DNA of 64,000 nucleotides from the NCBI RefSeq assembly GCF_900115005.1, contig NZ_FOUY01000001.1, positions 372,001 to 436,000 on the forward strand, read 5' to 3'. Positions 54,909-63,326 of the stretch are shown piece after piece. The position numbers were made by a program, and so were the translations under genes. The first letter of the stretch is position 1. The number at the start of each line of letters is the position of its first letter. The notes below the pieces were generated by a model. It saw only the letters and a list, made by a program, of their open reading frames with translations, did not search any database and was not told where the DNA came from. This DNA is from Pseudonocardia ammonioxydans. GTDB taxonomy: Bacteria; Actinomycetota; Actinomycetes; Mycobacteriales; Pseudonocardiaceae.

Positions 54909-55234
54909 GGAGGTCGAGATTAACCGGAGCGGCTGCGTGGTGCAGCCGCTGACAGCCGCACGGCGGATCGACCACCCACTCTGATGTGACGGCGACCACA
55001 GCGCTCCCGAGGCGGACGGATCGGGCGTCCTCGCAGCGAGGGCGGCGATTTCGCCGGGGGCCGCGACCGGCCCGGGCGGTCTCACGCCGGGGCTCCGACC
55101 GAGATGCGTGGCGCTCGCCACGCTCCGCCACGAGGCGCGCGCACATTCGGCCGTTCGTGCGGATGCACTTGCATCTGCACGGATTCGAGAGCCACGATAG
55201 AGCCTCCGCCGAACCACGCCCGGAGGAGTTCATC
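54909..55234. other. Divergent region between ectA and the small Cys/His protein gene
   Basis: About 325 bases. Close to ectA lies the inverted repeat GCGGCTGC-GTGGT-GCAGCCGC (54929-54949), followed by GTGATGTGAC-like sequence near 54985 (on the minus strand GTCACATCAGAG). The rest is GC-rich. An osmotic regulator could bind here, but I see no site that I can assign to a named protein. Confidence 0.45.
54929..54949. promoter_or_regulatory. Inverted repeat upstream of ectA
   Basis: GCGGCTGC, five bases, GCAGCCGC: perfect 8-bp arms 20 bases upstream of the ectA ATG. It is either an operator or a leader hairpin close enough to the start codon to affect translation. Confidence 0.45.
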
Positions 55235-55585
55235 GTGTCGGTGCCACCCGCCAGCACGCGCCAGGTGCCGTCCTCGAGCCTGCCCGAGCCGGGGGCCGGC
55301 GAGCCGGGGGCCGGCGAGCCCGGGGTCAGCGAGCCCGGGGTCACCGTCACGTGTGCCCAGGACGGGCACAGCCACGTCGTCCCGCCCGCGGTGCTCGCGG
55401 ACTCGCTGACCGCAGGGAGCGGGCAGTGCACCGCCGTGTGCGGTCACGTCGTGCTGCCGGCGTCGCTGGCCTCCCCGCCCGGGGACCGCTGCCTGCTGTG
55501 CGCGGAGACCTCCGGCCTGACGCGTCGGTCCGCCCGCCGGCGGACGTGGAGCGGGCGGGTCCGCGCCGTGCGGTTCGCGTCCTGA
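55235..55585 (+). CDS. Small Cys/His-containing hypothetical protein
   Basis: A 116-residue protein. The first half contains tandem Gly-Ala-Gly-Glu-Pro type repeats (DNA repeat at 55284-55344). The second has CAQDGHSHVV, CTAVCGHVVLPASL and RCLLCAETSG, i.e. four Cys and several His that could bind zinc. The C-terminus is Arg-rich. GGAGGAG with a six-base spacer precedes the GTG at 55235, which decides this start over an upstream ATG. I have no family assignment. Confidence 0.6.
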   Translation: MSVPPASTRQVPSSSLPEPGAGEPGAGEPGVSEPGVTVTCAQDGHSHVVPPAVLADSLTAGSGQCTAVCGHVVLPASLASPPGDRCLLCAETSGLTRRSARRRTWSGRVRAVRFAS

Positions 55586-55603
55586 CGTCGTTCCGCGAGC
55601 TTC

Positions 55604-56344
55604 TCAGCGGCCGCCGCTGACGTCGAGCACGGTGCCGGTCACGTAGCCGGCCTCGTCGGAGAGCAGCCAGGCGATCGCCGTGGCCACCTCCTCGGGCCGT
55701 CCGGCCCGGCCCATCGGGATCGAGGACGCCATCCGCTCCACCCGGCCCGGCTCACCGGCGCGGGCGTGGAAGTCGGTGTCGAGCAGCCCCGGCCGCACCC
55801 CGACGACCCGGATGCCGTCGGCGGCGACCTCCTTGGCCAGCCCGACCACCAGCGCCTCGACGCCGGCCTTGGCCGCCGCGTAGTCGTTCCACTCCTCGGG
55901 TGAGCCGAGCACGGCGGCCCGGGAGGTCACGTGCACCACCACGCCGCCGGTGCCGCCGTAGCGCGGGGACAGCCGGTGCACCGCCTCCCGGGAGCCGAGC
56001 AGCGCGGCCCGCAGGTTGAGGGCGAGGACGGCGTCGATCCGCTCATCGCTCATGCCCTCCAGGCGCTGCCGGGAGGGTGCGCCACCGGCGTTGAGGACCA
56101 CCCCGGACAGCGGGGCCGGCATGGCGCCCGCCTCGTCGAAGAGCCGCTCGACGCCGTCGGCGCGGGTGAGGTCCGCCGCGACGGCGCGGGCGTGCACACC
56201 CGCCGCGCGGCAGTCCGCGACGACGGCCGCCGCGTCCTCCGGGGAGGCTCGGTGCCCGATCACCACGTCGTGGCCGCGGGCGGCCAGCAGCCGCACGGTG
56301 GCGGCGCCAACGCCCCGGGCGGCACCGGTGACGAGCACCGTCAT
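55604..56344 (-). CDS. Short-chain dehydrogenase/reductase
   Basis: A 246-residue classical SDR: cofactor motif VTGAARGVGAA at the N-terminus, VVLNAGG, catalytic Ser in VVVHVTSRAAVLG, YxxxK in DYAAAKAGVEAL, and C-terminal MGRAGRPEEVATAIAWLLSD, GTVLDVSGG. It fits FabG-like NAD(P)H oxidoreductases; the substrate is unknown. It starts seven bases after the tatA-like gene on the same strand and is probably cotranscribed with it. Confidence 0.92.
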   Translation of the reverse strand: MTVLVTGAARGVGAATVRLLAARGHDVVIGHRASPEDAAAVVADCRAAGVHARAVAADLTRADGVERLFDEAGAMPAPLSGVVLNAGGAPSRQRLEGMSDERIDAVLALNLRAALLGSREAVHRLSPRYGGTGGVVVHVTSRAAVLGSPEEWNDYAAAKAGVEALVVGLAKEVAADGIRVVGVRPGLLDTDFHARAGEPGRVERMASSIPMGRAGRPEEVATAIAWLLSDEAGYVTGTVLDVSGGR

Positions 56345-56351
56345 GCCGGCC

Positions 56352-56591
56352 TCAGCCGCGGTGCTCGCCGGCCGGGGGCGCAGTGGCCCCGGCCGTCGCG
56401 TCGCCCGTCCGGGCGGCGTCCGCCTCGATCCCGGCCGGGCGGTCGTCGTCCCGCAGGACGCGCATCTCGCTCTTCAGGATCCGGCTGGACCGGCCGACCG
56501 ACCGGGCCATCTCCGGCAGCTTCTTCGCGCCGAACAGCAGTACCAGCACCGCCAGCACGATCAACCAGTGAGTGGGGCTGAGAGCACCCAT
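56352..56591 (-). CDS. tatA: Twin-arginine translocase subunit TatA/TatE
   Basis: A 79-residue protein: a short N-terminus, one transmembrane helix (HWLIVLAVLVLLFGAKKLPE) with the conserved Phe-Gly hinge and KKLPE, an amphipathic helix (MARSVGRSSRILKSEMR), and an acidic-to-neutral tail. This is the TatA pore-forming component for export of folded proteins. AGGAGG six bases before the ATG at 56591 fixes the start. It lies without tatC, upstream of the SDR gene. Confidence 0.92.
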   Translation of the reverse strand: MGALSPTHWLIVLAVLVLLFGAKKLPEMARSVGRSSRILKSEMRVLRDDDRPAGIEADAARTGDATAGATAPPAGEHRG

Positions 56592-56717
56592 CGGCGCCTC
56601 CTCGCTCGTGGACGACACCCGGCCGGGCATCCGTCGTGGTCAACGAGTCGCCGCCGCTCCGGATGCGCCGGTGAACCCGGTTGTCCGGACCGGTGCGGGC
56701 TGCTGGGATCGGCGGAC

Positions 56718-57692
56718 GTGGAACGTTTCCTCGTGACGGGCAGCTCCGGGCACCTCGGCGAGGCACTGGTGCGCACGCTGCGCGACGCCGGTGTCCCGGT
56801 CTCCGGGCTCGACCGGGCGCCCTCGCCCTGGACCGACGTCGTCGCCCCGCTGACCGACCGGGCCGCGCTCACGGCCGCGCTGGCGGGGGTCACGCACGTC
56901 CTGCACACCGCCACGCTGCACAAGCCGCACGTCGGTTCGCACACCCGGCAGGACTTCGTCGACACCAACGTCTCCGGCACCCTCGCGGTGCTCGAGGAGT
57001 CCGCGGCCGCCGGGGTGCGCGGGGTCGTGTTCACCTCGTCGACGAGCGCGTTCGGGCGGGCGCTCACCCCGCACCGCGACGGGCCTGCTACCTGGATCGA
57101 CGAGACGGTCGTCCCGCGGGTGCGCAACGTCTACGGGGCCACCAAGACCGCGGCCGAGGAGCTGTGCGAGCTGGCCGCGCTCGACCCGGGCCTGCCGGTC
57201 GTGGTCCTGCGCGTGGCGCGGTTCTTCCCGGAGGCCGACGACCGCGACGAGGTCCGGGCCCGGTTCGACGACACGGCGCTCAAGGTCGTGGAGTACTGCC
57301 ATCGCCGGGTGGACGTCGCCGACGTGGTGAGCGCCCACCTCGCCGCGGCACGGCGCGCCCCGGAACTCGGCTTCGCCCGCTATGTCGTGAGCGCCCCCTC
57401 TCCGTTCACCCCCGGCGATCTGTCCGACCTCGGGCGGGACGTGCCCGCCGTGCTCGCCCGGCGCGCGCCGGCTGTGGCTGCGCTGCTGCACGAACGCGGC
57501 TGGGCGGTGCCGGCGGTGGACCGCGTGTACTCGTCGGCCCGCGCCGTCGCCGAACTGGGCTGGACGCCGCGGTGGGACGCCGAGGCCGTCGCCGCGCGGG
57601 TCCGTGCCGGGCTCTCCCCGCGCAGCCCGCTCGCCGACGCCATCGGGTCGAAGGGTTATCACGCGGAGCCGACCGGCGTGTACACCCGGTGA
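56718..57692 (+). CDS. NAD-dependent epimerase/dehydratase family protein
   Basis: A 324-residue extended SDR: VERFLVTGSSGHLGEALVRT (NAD-binding TGxxGxxG), HVLHTATLHKPHVGSHT, FTSSTSAFGRAL with the catalytic Ser/Thr, and RNVYGATKTAAEELCEL with YxxxK. Residues near the end (YSSARAVAELGWTPRWDAEA) match sugar-nucleotide epimerases. The GTG at 56718 is the start given by the fold. The substrate cannot be inferred. It is divergent from tatA. Confidence 0.9.
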   Translation: MERFLVTGSSGHLGEALVRTLRDAGVPVSGLDRAPSPWTDVVAPLTDRAALTAALAGVTHVLHTATLHKPHVGSHTRQDFVDTNVSGTLAVLEESAAAGVRGVVFTSSTSAFGRALTPHRDGPATWIDETVVPRVRNVYGATKTAAEELCELAALDPGLPVVVLRVARFFPEADDRDEVRARFDDTALKVVEYCHRRVDVADVVSAHLAAARRAPELGFARYVVSAPSPFTPGDLSDLGRDVPAVLARRAPAVAALLHERGWAVPAVDRVYSSARAVAELGWTPRWDAEAVAARVRAGLSPRSPLADAIGSKGYHAEPTGVYTR

Positions 57693-57825
57693 GTTCACCT
57701 CACCGAACCAGGTGACTGTGGTGCACAGGGGCTAACGCAACGGGTACGGACGGCGGTATGGGTGTCACAGCACCGTGGATGTCGACACACCCGCGACACC
57801 GCCGCACCGAGCCCGGAGGTCCGCA

Positions 57826-59019
57826 ATGACCGGCCCGCAGCAGTCCCGCCCGTCCCCGCGACCGCGGCACGGCCGGGCGGACGACGACTTCCCCGACAAC
57901 TCCTACCAGGGCGGCGGGGGGTATCCGGACCTGCGGGCGTCCCGGCCGGTGGAGCGTCCGACGCCGTCGTCCGGTGGTGGGTACGAGGACCTCTACGGCG
58001 GCACCGGCCCGCAGCCGGTGATCGACGACGCGGCCGGCTACGGCGCGGGGGACGCCGGCGACACCCCGGCCCGACCGGCCTACGGCGAGTACGGCGACCC
58101 CGCCTCCCGTGGTGGCACCGCGATCGACGGCGGGCCGGCCTATCCCGGGTCCGCGACGGCCCCGTCCGGCACGGGCCACGACTCCGCGGGGCAGGCGAGT
58201 CCTGCCGCCGACCGGCGCCCGGACCACGACACCGCCGACGCGACCGGGCCGGTGGAGTACGCCCGTGCCGCCCCGGCCCCCGAACCCGCACGGGCCGTCG
58301 AGGCCCCGCGCACCACCGGGCCCGCCGGAGCCGACCACACCGCCGGAGGCGACCGCACCACCGAACCCGCGACCGCCGAGGTCCCCGCGCCGCGGGGTGC
58401 CCCCGAGAGCGGGCGCCGTCCGGCGACGGTCGCCGAGGCCGCAGCGGCGCGGTTCGGTGCCCCGGCCCCGGCCCCGGCGGCGCCGGGTCCCGGGGAGGGT
58501 GGCGGCGCCGCCGGGACCACCGGCGCCGCTGCCGCTGCCGGTGCCGGTGCCGCTGCTGCGACCGGGACCACCGGAGCGGCTCCGGCACGCGGCGACGCGC
58601 GACACGGCGAGGCAGTACCGACAGTGCAGCCGACCGGTGGGCAGCCGACCGGCGAGCAGCCGGGTGGCGAGCAGCCGGGTGGCGAGCAGCCGGGTGGCGA
58701 GCAGCCGGGTGGCGGACGGCAGGGTCCGGGCCGGCAGCAGGCCGACGGCCGGCAGCACGAGGGCCCGCAACAGCAGGGCCCGCAACAGCAGGGCCGGCAG
58801 CACGGGGGCAGGCAGGGTCACACCGCGGCACCGCTTCCGACCGTGGCGAAGGACCCGACCGCGGTCACCGTCCTGCGGGTGATCACCTACGTGCTGGTGT
58901 CGCTGTCCTGCCTCGTCTTCCTGGCCGGGGTGGTGTACGGGGTCGTCGCCTGGTTCGAGCTGCGCGAGGCGCTGAGCACCTCACCGTTGTTCGGCGGACC
59001 GTCCCTGTTCGGCGGCTGA
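57826..59019 (+). CDS. Disordered Gly/Pro/Ala-rich protein with C-terminal membrane anchor
   Basis: A 397-residue protein. About 340 residues are disordered, with Tyr/Gly motifs near the start (NSYQGGGGYPDL, GGGYEDLYGG) and a block of five 15-bp repeats coding Gly-Glu-Gln-Pro-Gly (58637-58714), followed by Gln-rich sequence. A single transmembrane helix (ITYVLVSLSCLVFLAGVVYG) and a short tail ending in GGPSLFGG close the protein. CGGAGG seven bases before the ATG supports the start. The function is unknown. Confidence 0.7.
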   Translation: MTGPQQSRPSPRPRHGRADDDFPDNSYQGGGGYPDLRASRPVERPTPSSGGGYEDLYGGTGPQPVIDDAAGYGAGDAGDTPARPAYGEYGDPASRGGTAIDGGPAYPGSATAPSGTGHDSAGQASPAADRRPDHDTADATGPVEYARAAPAPEPARAVEAPRTTGPAGADHTAGGDRTTEPATAEVPAPRGAPESGRRPATVAEAAAARFGAPAPAPAAPGPGEGGGAAGTTGAAAAAGAGAAAATGTTGAAPARGDARHGEAVPTVQPTGGQPTGEQPGGEQPGGEQPGGEQPGGGRQGPGRQQADGRQHEGPQQQGPQQQGRQHGGRQGHTAAPLPTVAKDPTAVTVLRVITYVLVSLSCLVFLAGVVYGVVAWFELREALSTSPLFGGPSLFGG

Positions 59020-59029
59020 CCGGTCGAGC

Positions 59030-59296
59030 ACGGCCCGCATCCGCGCCTCGACACCGGCGGGGTGATGGCCACCGGGTCCGGACGCTGCTGGGCCGGCCCG
59101 AGTACGAACACGGCGCCCCCGCTGGAGCCGAGGAGCCTCACGCGGTGCGCGCTCAGCACGTGCTCGACCAGGGCAGCGAGGTCGGCGACGCACAACGCGA
59201 CCGGGGACTCGGCGACCGGGGAGCCGGCGTCCGGACATCGAAGGTGAGGTGCGCGCCGGGCCGGCGGAGCAGGCCGGTGGTCACAGCGGCGGTCAT
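59030..59296 (-). pseudogene. Decayed alpha/beta hydrolase remnant
   Basis: Read from the ATG at 59296: MTAAVTTGLLRRPGAHLTFD (a hydrolase N-terminus), then a change of frame to PVAESPVALCVADLAALVEH, HRVRLLGSSGGAVFVL (nucleophile elbow Gly-Ser-Ser-Gly-Gly), then a further change to PAGVEARMRAVLDRSAAEQ. At least two frame changes and a loss of most of the core are needed to explain it, so it is a pseudogene. It lies between two plus-strand genes. Confidence 0.5.
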
Positions 59297-59405
59297 CGCG
59301 GCTCCCGGGTACGACGACGCGGCGGTCACAGGTCATGACCCTCGGCGCGCCCGGACCCCGTCGCCGTACGCTGGGGCGAACCCCGACGGAACGGACGATC
59401 CACAC

Positions 59406-60020
59406 GTGCGGACCCGCGTCGCCCCGCTGCTGGGCGTGCTGCTCGTGCTCGCGCTGCTCGGCGGCGGCCTGGTGTGGTTCGCCGCGAGCCGCGGGTTCAC
59501 CACCGAGGACCTGTGGGAGATCGTCGATCCCCCGCCGCCCGAGGCCTGCTCCGAGCCCGACCCCACGACCGCGACCGCCCTCGACCCCGGCCCGCCCCCG
59601 ACCGGCTGCCTCACCCCGTCCGCGGCGCGTCTGCTGGACGCGGCGACCGACCGGTTCGGCGAGCCCGGCCCGGACAGCGGGATCCGCGCGGTCACGTGCT
59701 GGTCCGAGCACGCGTGGAACCCGTCGAGCGACCACCCGGCCGGGCGGGCCTGCGACTTCTTCCCGGCCGCCTACGGCGCGTTCCCGGTGGGCGCGGACCT
59801 CGACGACGGCTGGGCGCTCGCGAACTGGGCCCGGGACAACGCCGCCGAGCTACGGGTGCGGTACGTGATCTGGCAGGGCCGGATCTGGTACCGCGGCACC
59901 GGTGACACCGGCACCGGCCGGGACGGCTGGGGCCGGCCGTACACCGGCGGCGGGGTCTACGACGCCGACGACGCCACCGGCGGACACTTCGACCACGTGC
60001 ACATCAGCCTCCGCCCGTGA
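59406..60020 (+). CDS. Membrane-anchored M15/VanY-like metallopeptidase-fold protein
   Basis: A 204-residue protein with an N-terminal transmembrane helix (LLGVLLVLALLGGGLVWFAA). The C-terminal domain carries CLTPSAARLLDAATDRFGE, WNPSSDHPAGRACDFFPA and GHFDHVHISLRP. The spacing His-x6-Asp followed later by a His in DHVH matches the zinc ligands of D,D-carboxypeptidase-like (M15) folds. A cell-wall role is likely. The GTG at 59406 places the membrane helix next to the start. Its stop lies within the bidirectional terminator. Confidence 0.8.
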   Translation: MRTRVAPLLGVLLVLALLGGGLVWFAASRGFTTEDLWEIVDPPPPEACSEPDPTTATALDPGPPPTGCLTPSAARLLDAATDRFGEPGPDSGIRAVTCWSEHAWNPSSDHPAGRACDFFPAAYGAFPVGADLDDGWALANWARDNAAELRVRYVIWQGRIWYRGTGDTGTGRDGWGRPYTGGGVYDADDATGGHFDHVHISLRP

Positions 60021-60056
60021 GTGGAATTCGTGGCCGGAACCACGATTTCCACTCAC
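60017..60056. terminator. Bidirectional terminator overlapping two stop codons
   Basis: GTGAGTGGAATTCGTGG and CCACGATTTCCACTCAC pair over 17 bases with one mismatch around CCGGAA. The stop codons of both convergent genes (TGA at 60018-60020 and at the complement of 60053-60055) are part of the stem. Confidence 0.85.
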
Positions 60057-60622
60057 AGCACCTTGTTGCCGTACATCTCCCCCAGCGGGTCGGCGATCAG
60101 CTCGATCCGGGCGCCGTCCGGGTCCCGGAAGTACACCGAGACGCCCGAGTGCACCTCGTGCTCGACACCGGCCTCGGTCAGCCGGGCCACGAGCTCGTCC
60201 CACCGGGACTGCTCGACGCTGATCGCCATGTGGTGCAGGCCACCGAGGACCTCGGCGTAGGGGCCCACGTCGAGCCCCGGGAAGTCGAAGAACGCGAGCA
60301 GGTTCCCGTTCCCGATGTCGAAGAAGAAGTGCGACGACCCCGGGTAGTCCCGGTTCTCGATCAGCTCGGTGAGCGGGAAGCCGAGAACGTCCTGGTAGAA
60401 GCGCACGGTCCGCTCGACGTCGCTCGACACGAGCGCGGTGTGGTGCAGGCCCCGCGCGGTCGAGGCCGGGCGCTCGCCCAGCGGCTTCAGGTGCGCGTCC
60501 CGGATACGGTCGCGCTCGGCATCGAGGGCGGCAGTGTCGGTGGCCGCAGTGTCGGTGGCAGCGGGGTCGGTAGCGGCGGTGTCGGTGGCGCCGGTGGCGT
60601 CGGTGGTGCTCATGGTCGTCAT
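60053..60622 (-). CDS. VOC family protein (glyoxalase/dioxygenase fold)
   Basis: A 189-residue protein. A variable N-terminus of Thr-Asp-Ala repeats (DNA repeat at 60530-60606) precedes the VOC fold: HHTALVSSDVERTVRFYQDV, LGFPLTELIENRDYPGSSHF, GGLHHMAISVEQSRWDELVA and YFRDPDGARIELIADP. The His and Glu positions suit a metal site. It starts in an ATGA overlap with the FMN reductase gene. With the luciferase-like monooxygenase it probably degrades an unknown small molecule. Confidence 0.9.
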   Translation of the reverse strand: MTTMSTTDATGATDTAATDPAATDTAATDTAALDAERDRIRDAHLKPLGERPASTARGLHHTALVSSDVERTVRFYQDVLGFPLTELIENRDYPGSSHFFFDIGNGNLLAFFDFPGLDVGPYAEVLGGLHHMAISVEQSRWDELVARLTEAGVEHEVHSGVSVYFRDPDGARIELIADPLGEMYGNKVL

Positions 60623-61227
60623 CCCTTCAGCAGTGCGGTGAAGTCGGGCACGTCGGCGAACTCGTCGGCGCGGACGCGGAGCGGGCGGGCGGCCACGGCC
60701 CCGGCCAGCTCGTCCGCGGCGCGCTCGACGCGCGACTGCAGCGAGCCGGCCGCCTCGGAGGCTCCCCAGTCCTCCGGGGCCGCGAACACCGCCGTCGGGA
60801 CGACGGCGGCGCGCAGGTAGGCGAACAGCGGACGCATCGCGTGCTCCAGCGCGAGCGAGTGCCGCCCCGTGCCGCCGGTGGCGGCGACGAGGACCGGGAC
60901 GCCGGTGAGGGCGTCCCGGTCGAGCACGTCGACGAACGTCTTGAACAGACCGCTGTAGGACGCCGAGAAGATCGGCGTCACCGCGATCACGGCGTCGGCA
61001 CCGGCGACCGACTCCAGCACGGGGCGCAGCGCCTCGTTCGGGAAGCCGGTCACCAGGTGGTCGGCGAGGTCGCGGGCGTGGTCGCGCAGCTCGAGGACCT
61101 CGACCTCGCTCTGCTCACCCCGGCGCACCAGGGCGTCCCCGGTGGCCGCGGCCAGCCGGTCGGCCAGCAGCCGGGTCGACGACGGCGTCGACACCCCGGC
61201 GCTGAGCACGACGATCCTGCGGGTCAT
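60619..61227 (-). CDS. NAD(P)H-dependent FMN reductase (CE1759-like)
   Basis: A 202-residue flavodoxin-fold reductase: RRIVVLSAGVSTPSSTRLLA for the FMN phosphate, AVIAVTPIFSASYSGLFKTF, LVAATGGTGRHSLALEHAMR and LRAAVVPTAVFAAPEDWG. It would supply reduced FMN to the luciferase-like monooxygenase encoded just upstream, whose stop touches this ATG. Pairing of these two families is common in actinobacteria. Confidence 0.92.
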   Translation of the reverse strand: MTRRIVVLSAGVSTPSSTRLLADRLAAATGDALVRRGEQSEVEVLELRDHARDLADHLVTGFPNEALRPVLESVAGADAVIAVTPIFSASYSGLFKTFVDVLDRDALTGVPVLVAATGGTGRHSLALEHAMRPLFAYLRAAVVPTAVFAAPEDWGASEAAGSLQSRVERAADELAGAVAARPLRVRADEFADVPDFTALLKG

Positions 61228-62360
61228 CAGGCGACCTCCCTCTCCGTGTGCTCTCCGGTGTGCTGCTGGTCGGTGTGCTGCTGCCCGGTGGAGCGGGCCG
61301 CGACGCGGGACGCGTGGGTCGGGGCGTCCGGCACCCCGGCCGGGCGCAGCGCGGCGAACTCCTTGCGGAGGACCGGCACGACCTCCTCACCGAGGATGTC
61401 GAGCTGCTCCAGCACCGTCTTCAGCGGCAGGCCCGCGTGGTCGATCAGGAACAGCTGGCGCTGGTAGTCACCGACGTACTCCCGGAACCCGAGGGTCCGC
61501 TCGATGACCTGCTGCGGGCTGCCCACCGTCAGCGGCGTCTCCCGGCTGAAGTCCTCCAGCGACGGCCCGTGCCCGTAGACCGGGGCGTTGTCGAAGTACG
61601 GCCGGAACTCGCGCACCGCATCCTGCGAGTTGGGCCGCATGAACACCTGCCCGCCGAGCCCGACGATCGCGCGCTCCGCCGGTCCGTGGCCGTGGTGCTC
61701 CCAGCGCTTGCGGTAGAACTCGACCATCCGCTTCGTGTGCGTCGCCGGCCAGAAGATGTGGTTGTGGAAGAAGCCGTCGCCGTAGTATGCGGCCTGCTCC
61801 GCGATCTCCGGGCTGCGGATCGACCCGTGCCAGACGAACGGCGCGACGCCGTCGAGCGGGCGCGGGGTCGAGGTGAAGCCCTGCAGCGGGGTGCGGAACC
61901 GCCCCTCCCAGTCGACGACCTCGGTGTCCCAGAGCTTCCGCAGCAGCGCGTAGTTCTCGATGGCCAGCGGGATCCCGTTGCGCAGATCCTGGCCGAACCA
62001 CGGGTACACCGGGCCGGTGTTGCCGCGGCCGAGCATCAGGTCGACGCGGCCGTCGGCGAGGTGCTGCAGCATCGCGAAGTCCTCGGCGATCTTCACCGGG
62101 TCGTTGGTGGTGATCAGCGTGGTCGACGTGGACAGCTGCAGCGTCTCGGTGACACCGGCGATGTAGCCGAGCGTGGTCGTCGGCGACGACGAGAAGAACG
62201 GCGGGTTGTGGTGCTCGCCGATCGCGAAGACGTCCAGGCCGACCTCCTCGGCCTTGCGCGCGATGGCGACCGCGTCCTTGATCCGCTGCGCCTCGGTGGG
62301 TGTGCGGCCGGTCGTCGGATCGGTCGTGACGTCGCTGACCGTGAAGACTCCGAACTGCAC
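61227..62360 (-). CDS. LLM class FMN-dependent monooxygenase (CE1758-like)
   Basis: A 377-residue luciferase-like TIM barrel: VQFGVFTVSDVTTDPTTGRT, VFAIGEHHNPPFFSSSPTTT, LHLADGRVDLMLGRGNTG-type segment LQHLADGRVDLMLGRGNTGP, VWHGSIRSPEIAEQAAYYGD and VGSPQQVIERTLGFREYVGD. It uses FMNH2 from the next gene. GGGAGG eight bases before the GTG at 62360 selects that start over an ATG ten codons earlier. A Gln/His/Thr-rich tail of about 20 residues is atypical. It is first in the operon and divergent from a MarR gene. Confidence 0.92.
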   Translation of the reverse strand: MQFGVFTVSDVTTDPTTGRTPTEAQRIKDAVAIARKAEEVGLDVFAIGEHHNPPFFSSSPTTTLGYIAGVTETLQLSTSTTLITTNDPVKIAEDFAMLQHLADGRVDLMLGRGNTGPVYPWFGQDLRNGIPLAIENYALLRKLWDTEVVDWEGRFRTPLQGFTSTPRPLDGVAPFVWHGSIRSPEIAEQAAYYGDGFFHNHIFWPATHTKRMVEFYRKRWEHHGHGPAERAIVGLGGQVFMRPNSQDAVREFRPYFDNAPVYGHGPSLEDFSRETPLTVGSPQQVIERTLGFREYVGDYQRQLFLIDHAGLPLKTVLEQLDILGEEVVPVLRKEFAALRPAGVPDAPTHASRVAARSTGQQHTDQQHTGEHTEREVA

Positions 62361-62417
62361 GGCTACCTCCCGTGGTTGTTGAACTGTCATCTACATCCTG
62401 CTCCAACATAGGTGATG

Positions 62418-62438
62418 CGTCAACTATTCCGCTACACT
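62418..62438. promoter_or_regulatory. Overlapping divergent promoters of the monooxygenase operon and marR
   Basis: On the minus strand TTGACG (complement of 62418-62423) is a good -35 for the monooxygenase operon, with CAGGAT 17 bases further as -10. On the plus strand TACACT at 62433-62438 lies six bases before the GTG of marR, which fits a leaderless transcript. The two promoters nearly overlap, so MarR bound here could repress both. Confidence 0.5.
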
Positions 62439-62444
62439 GGGTCC

Positions 62445-62897
62445 GTGACCCGATGGCTGGACGAACGCGAGCAGACGACCTGGCGGAGCTACCTGCGGAT
62501 GCAGTCCCGGCTGCACGCCGAGCTGCACCGGCGGCTGCAGGCCGAGTCCGGACTCTCGCTGGCCGACTTCGACGTGCTCGTCGCGCTGACCGACCGCCCG
62601 GACGAGCGGGCCCGGGTGCTCGAGCTGGCCACGTCGCTGGACTGGGAGAAGAGCCGGCTCTCGCACCACCTGGCCCGGATGCAGAAGCGCGGGCTGATCG
62701 GCCGCGAGGAGTGCGACGACGACGGCCGGGGCAACTACGTGGTGCTGACGGCCGACGGCCGGGCCGCGATCGACGCCGCCGCCCCGGGGCACGTCGAGAC
62801 CGTGCGCGAGCTGGTGTTCGACGCGCTGCCCGCCGACGACCTCGCGGCGCTGGGCCGGATCGCCGAGGCCGTCCTGACCCGGGTCGACCGTCCCTGA
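62445..62897 (+). CDS. MarR family transcriptional regulator
   Basis: A 150-residue winged-helix regulator: VTRWLDEREQTTWRSYLRMQ, SGLSLADFDVLVALTDRPD, recognition region LATSLDWEKSRLSHHLARMQ, wing RGLIGREECDDDGRGNYVVL and a C-terminal dimerisation helix. The GTG at 62445 is supported by the -10 element just upstream; an ATG at 62412 would lie before the promoter. It probably represses the divergent monooxygenase operon until a ligand binds. Confidence 0.92.
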   Translation: MTRWLDEREQTTWRSYLRMQSRLHAELHRRLQAESGLSLADFDVLVALTDRPDERARVLELATSLDWEKSRLSHHLARMQKRGLIGREECDDDGRGNYVVLTADGRAAIDAAAPGHVETVRELVFDALPADDLAALGRIAEAVLTRVDRP

Positions 62898-62904
62898 GGC
62901 CGGT

Positions 62905-63045
62905 TCACAGCCGGCGCACGCAGGCCCCGACCCACACCCCGCCCAGCACGGCGACGACCCCGCCGGTCAGGAGCGCACCGACCGTCAGGAGGGCGACGCC
63001 GCCGGCCAGCATGAGCGCGGCGAGGAGCAGCTGGACCCAGATCAC
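62905..63045 (-). CDS. Small hydrophobic membrane protein
   Basis: A 46-residue protein, VIWVQLLLAALMLAGGVALL to VLGGVWVGACVRRL, with two closely spaced transmembrane helices. The GTG at 63045 is used because hydrophobic sequence begins right after it. It is convergent with marR, eight bases from its stop. There is no family assignment, and it could be a chance frame, though membrane-protein composition on the right strand argues for a gene. Confidence 0.4.
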   Translation of the reverse strand: MIWVQLLLAALMLAGGVALLTVGALLTGGVVAVLGGVWVGACVRRL

Positions 63046-63326
63046 CGCACCAGGATGCCCCGGATCACCTCGTCGGGTGGGGCCCGCGGTATCGGGATGC
63101 CCGGTCGCGGTACCGGTGCCACGATGGGGCACCGGCGGACATACCGGACGGCCGGAACGACGGCGCTCCGCCCGGCGATGCCCGCGGGAACCTCTCGATA
63201 CCGCGAAACGTCACAGCAGGTGACGGCGAGTCCGTAGCCGCACGGGGGGCGACGCACGGGGGTGGCGTCACGACGGCCACGGTGGACCAGGCACCATTCC
63301 GGGGAAACACCTGATCGGAGACGCGA

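Noticed and set aside
58637-58714. 15-bp direct repeats as a CRISPR array
   Set aside because: The repeats are contiguous with no spacers and code an in-frame Gly-Glu-Gln-Pro-Gly run in a disordered protein.
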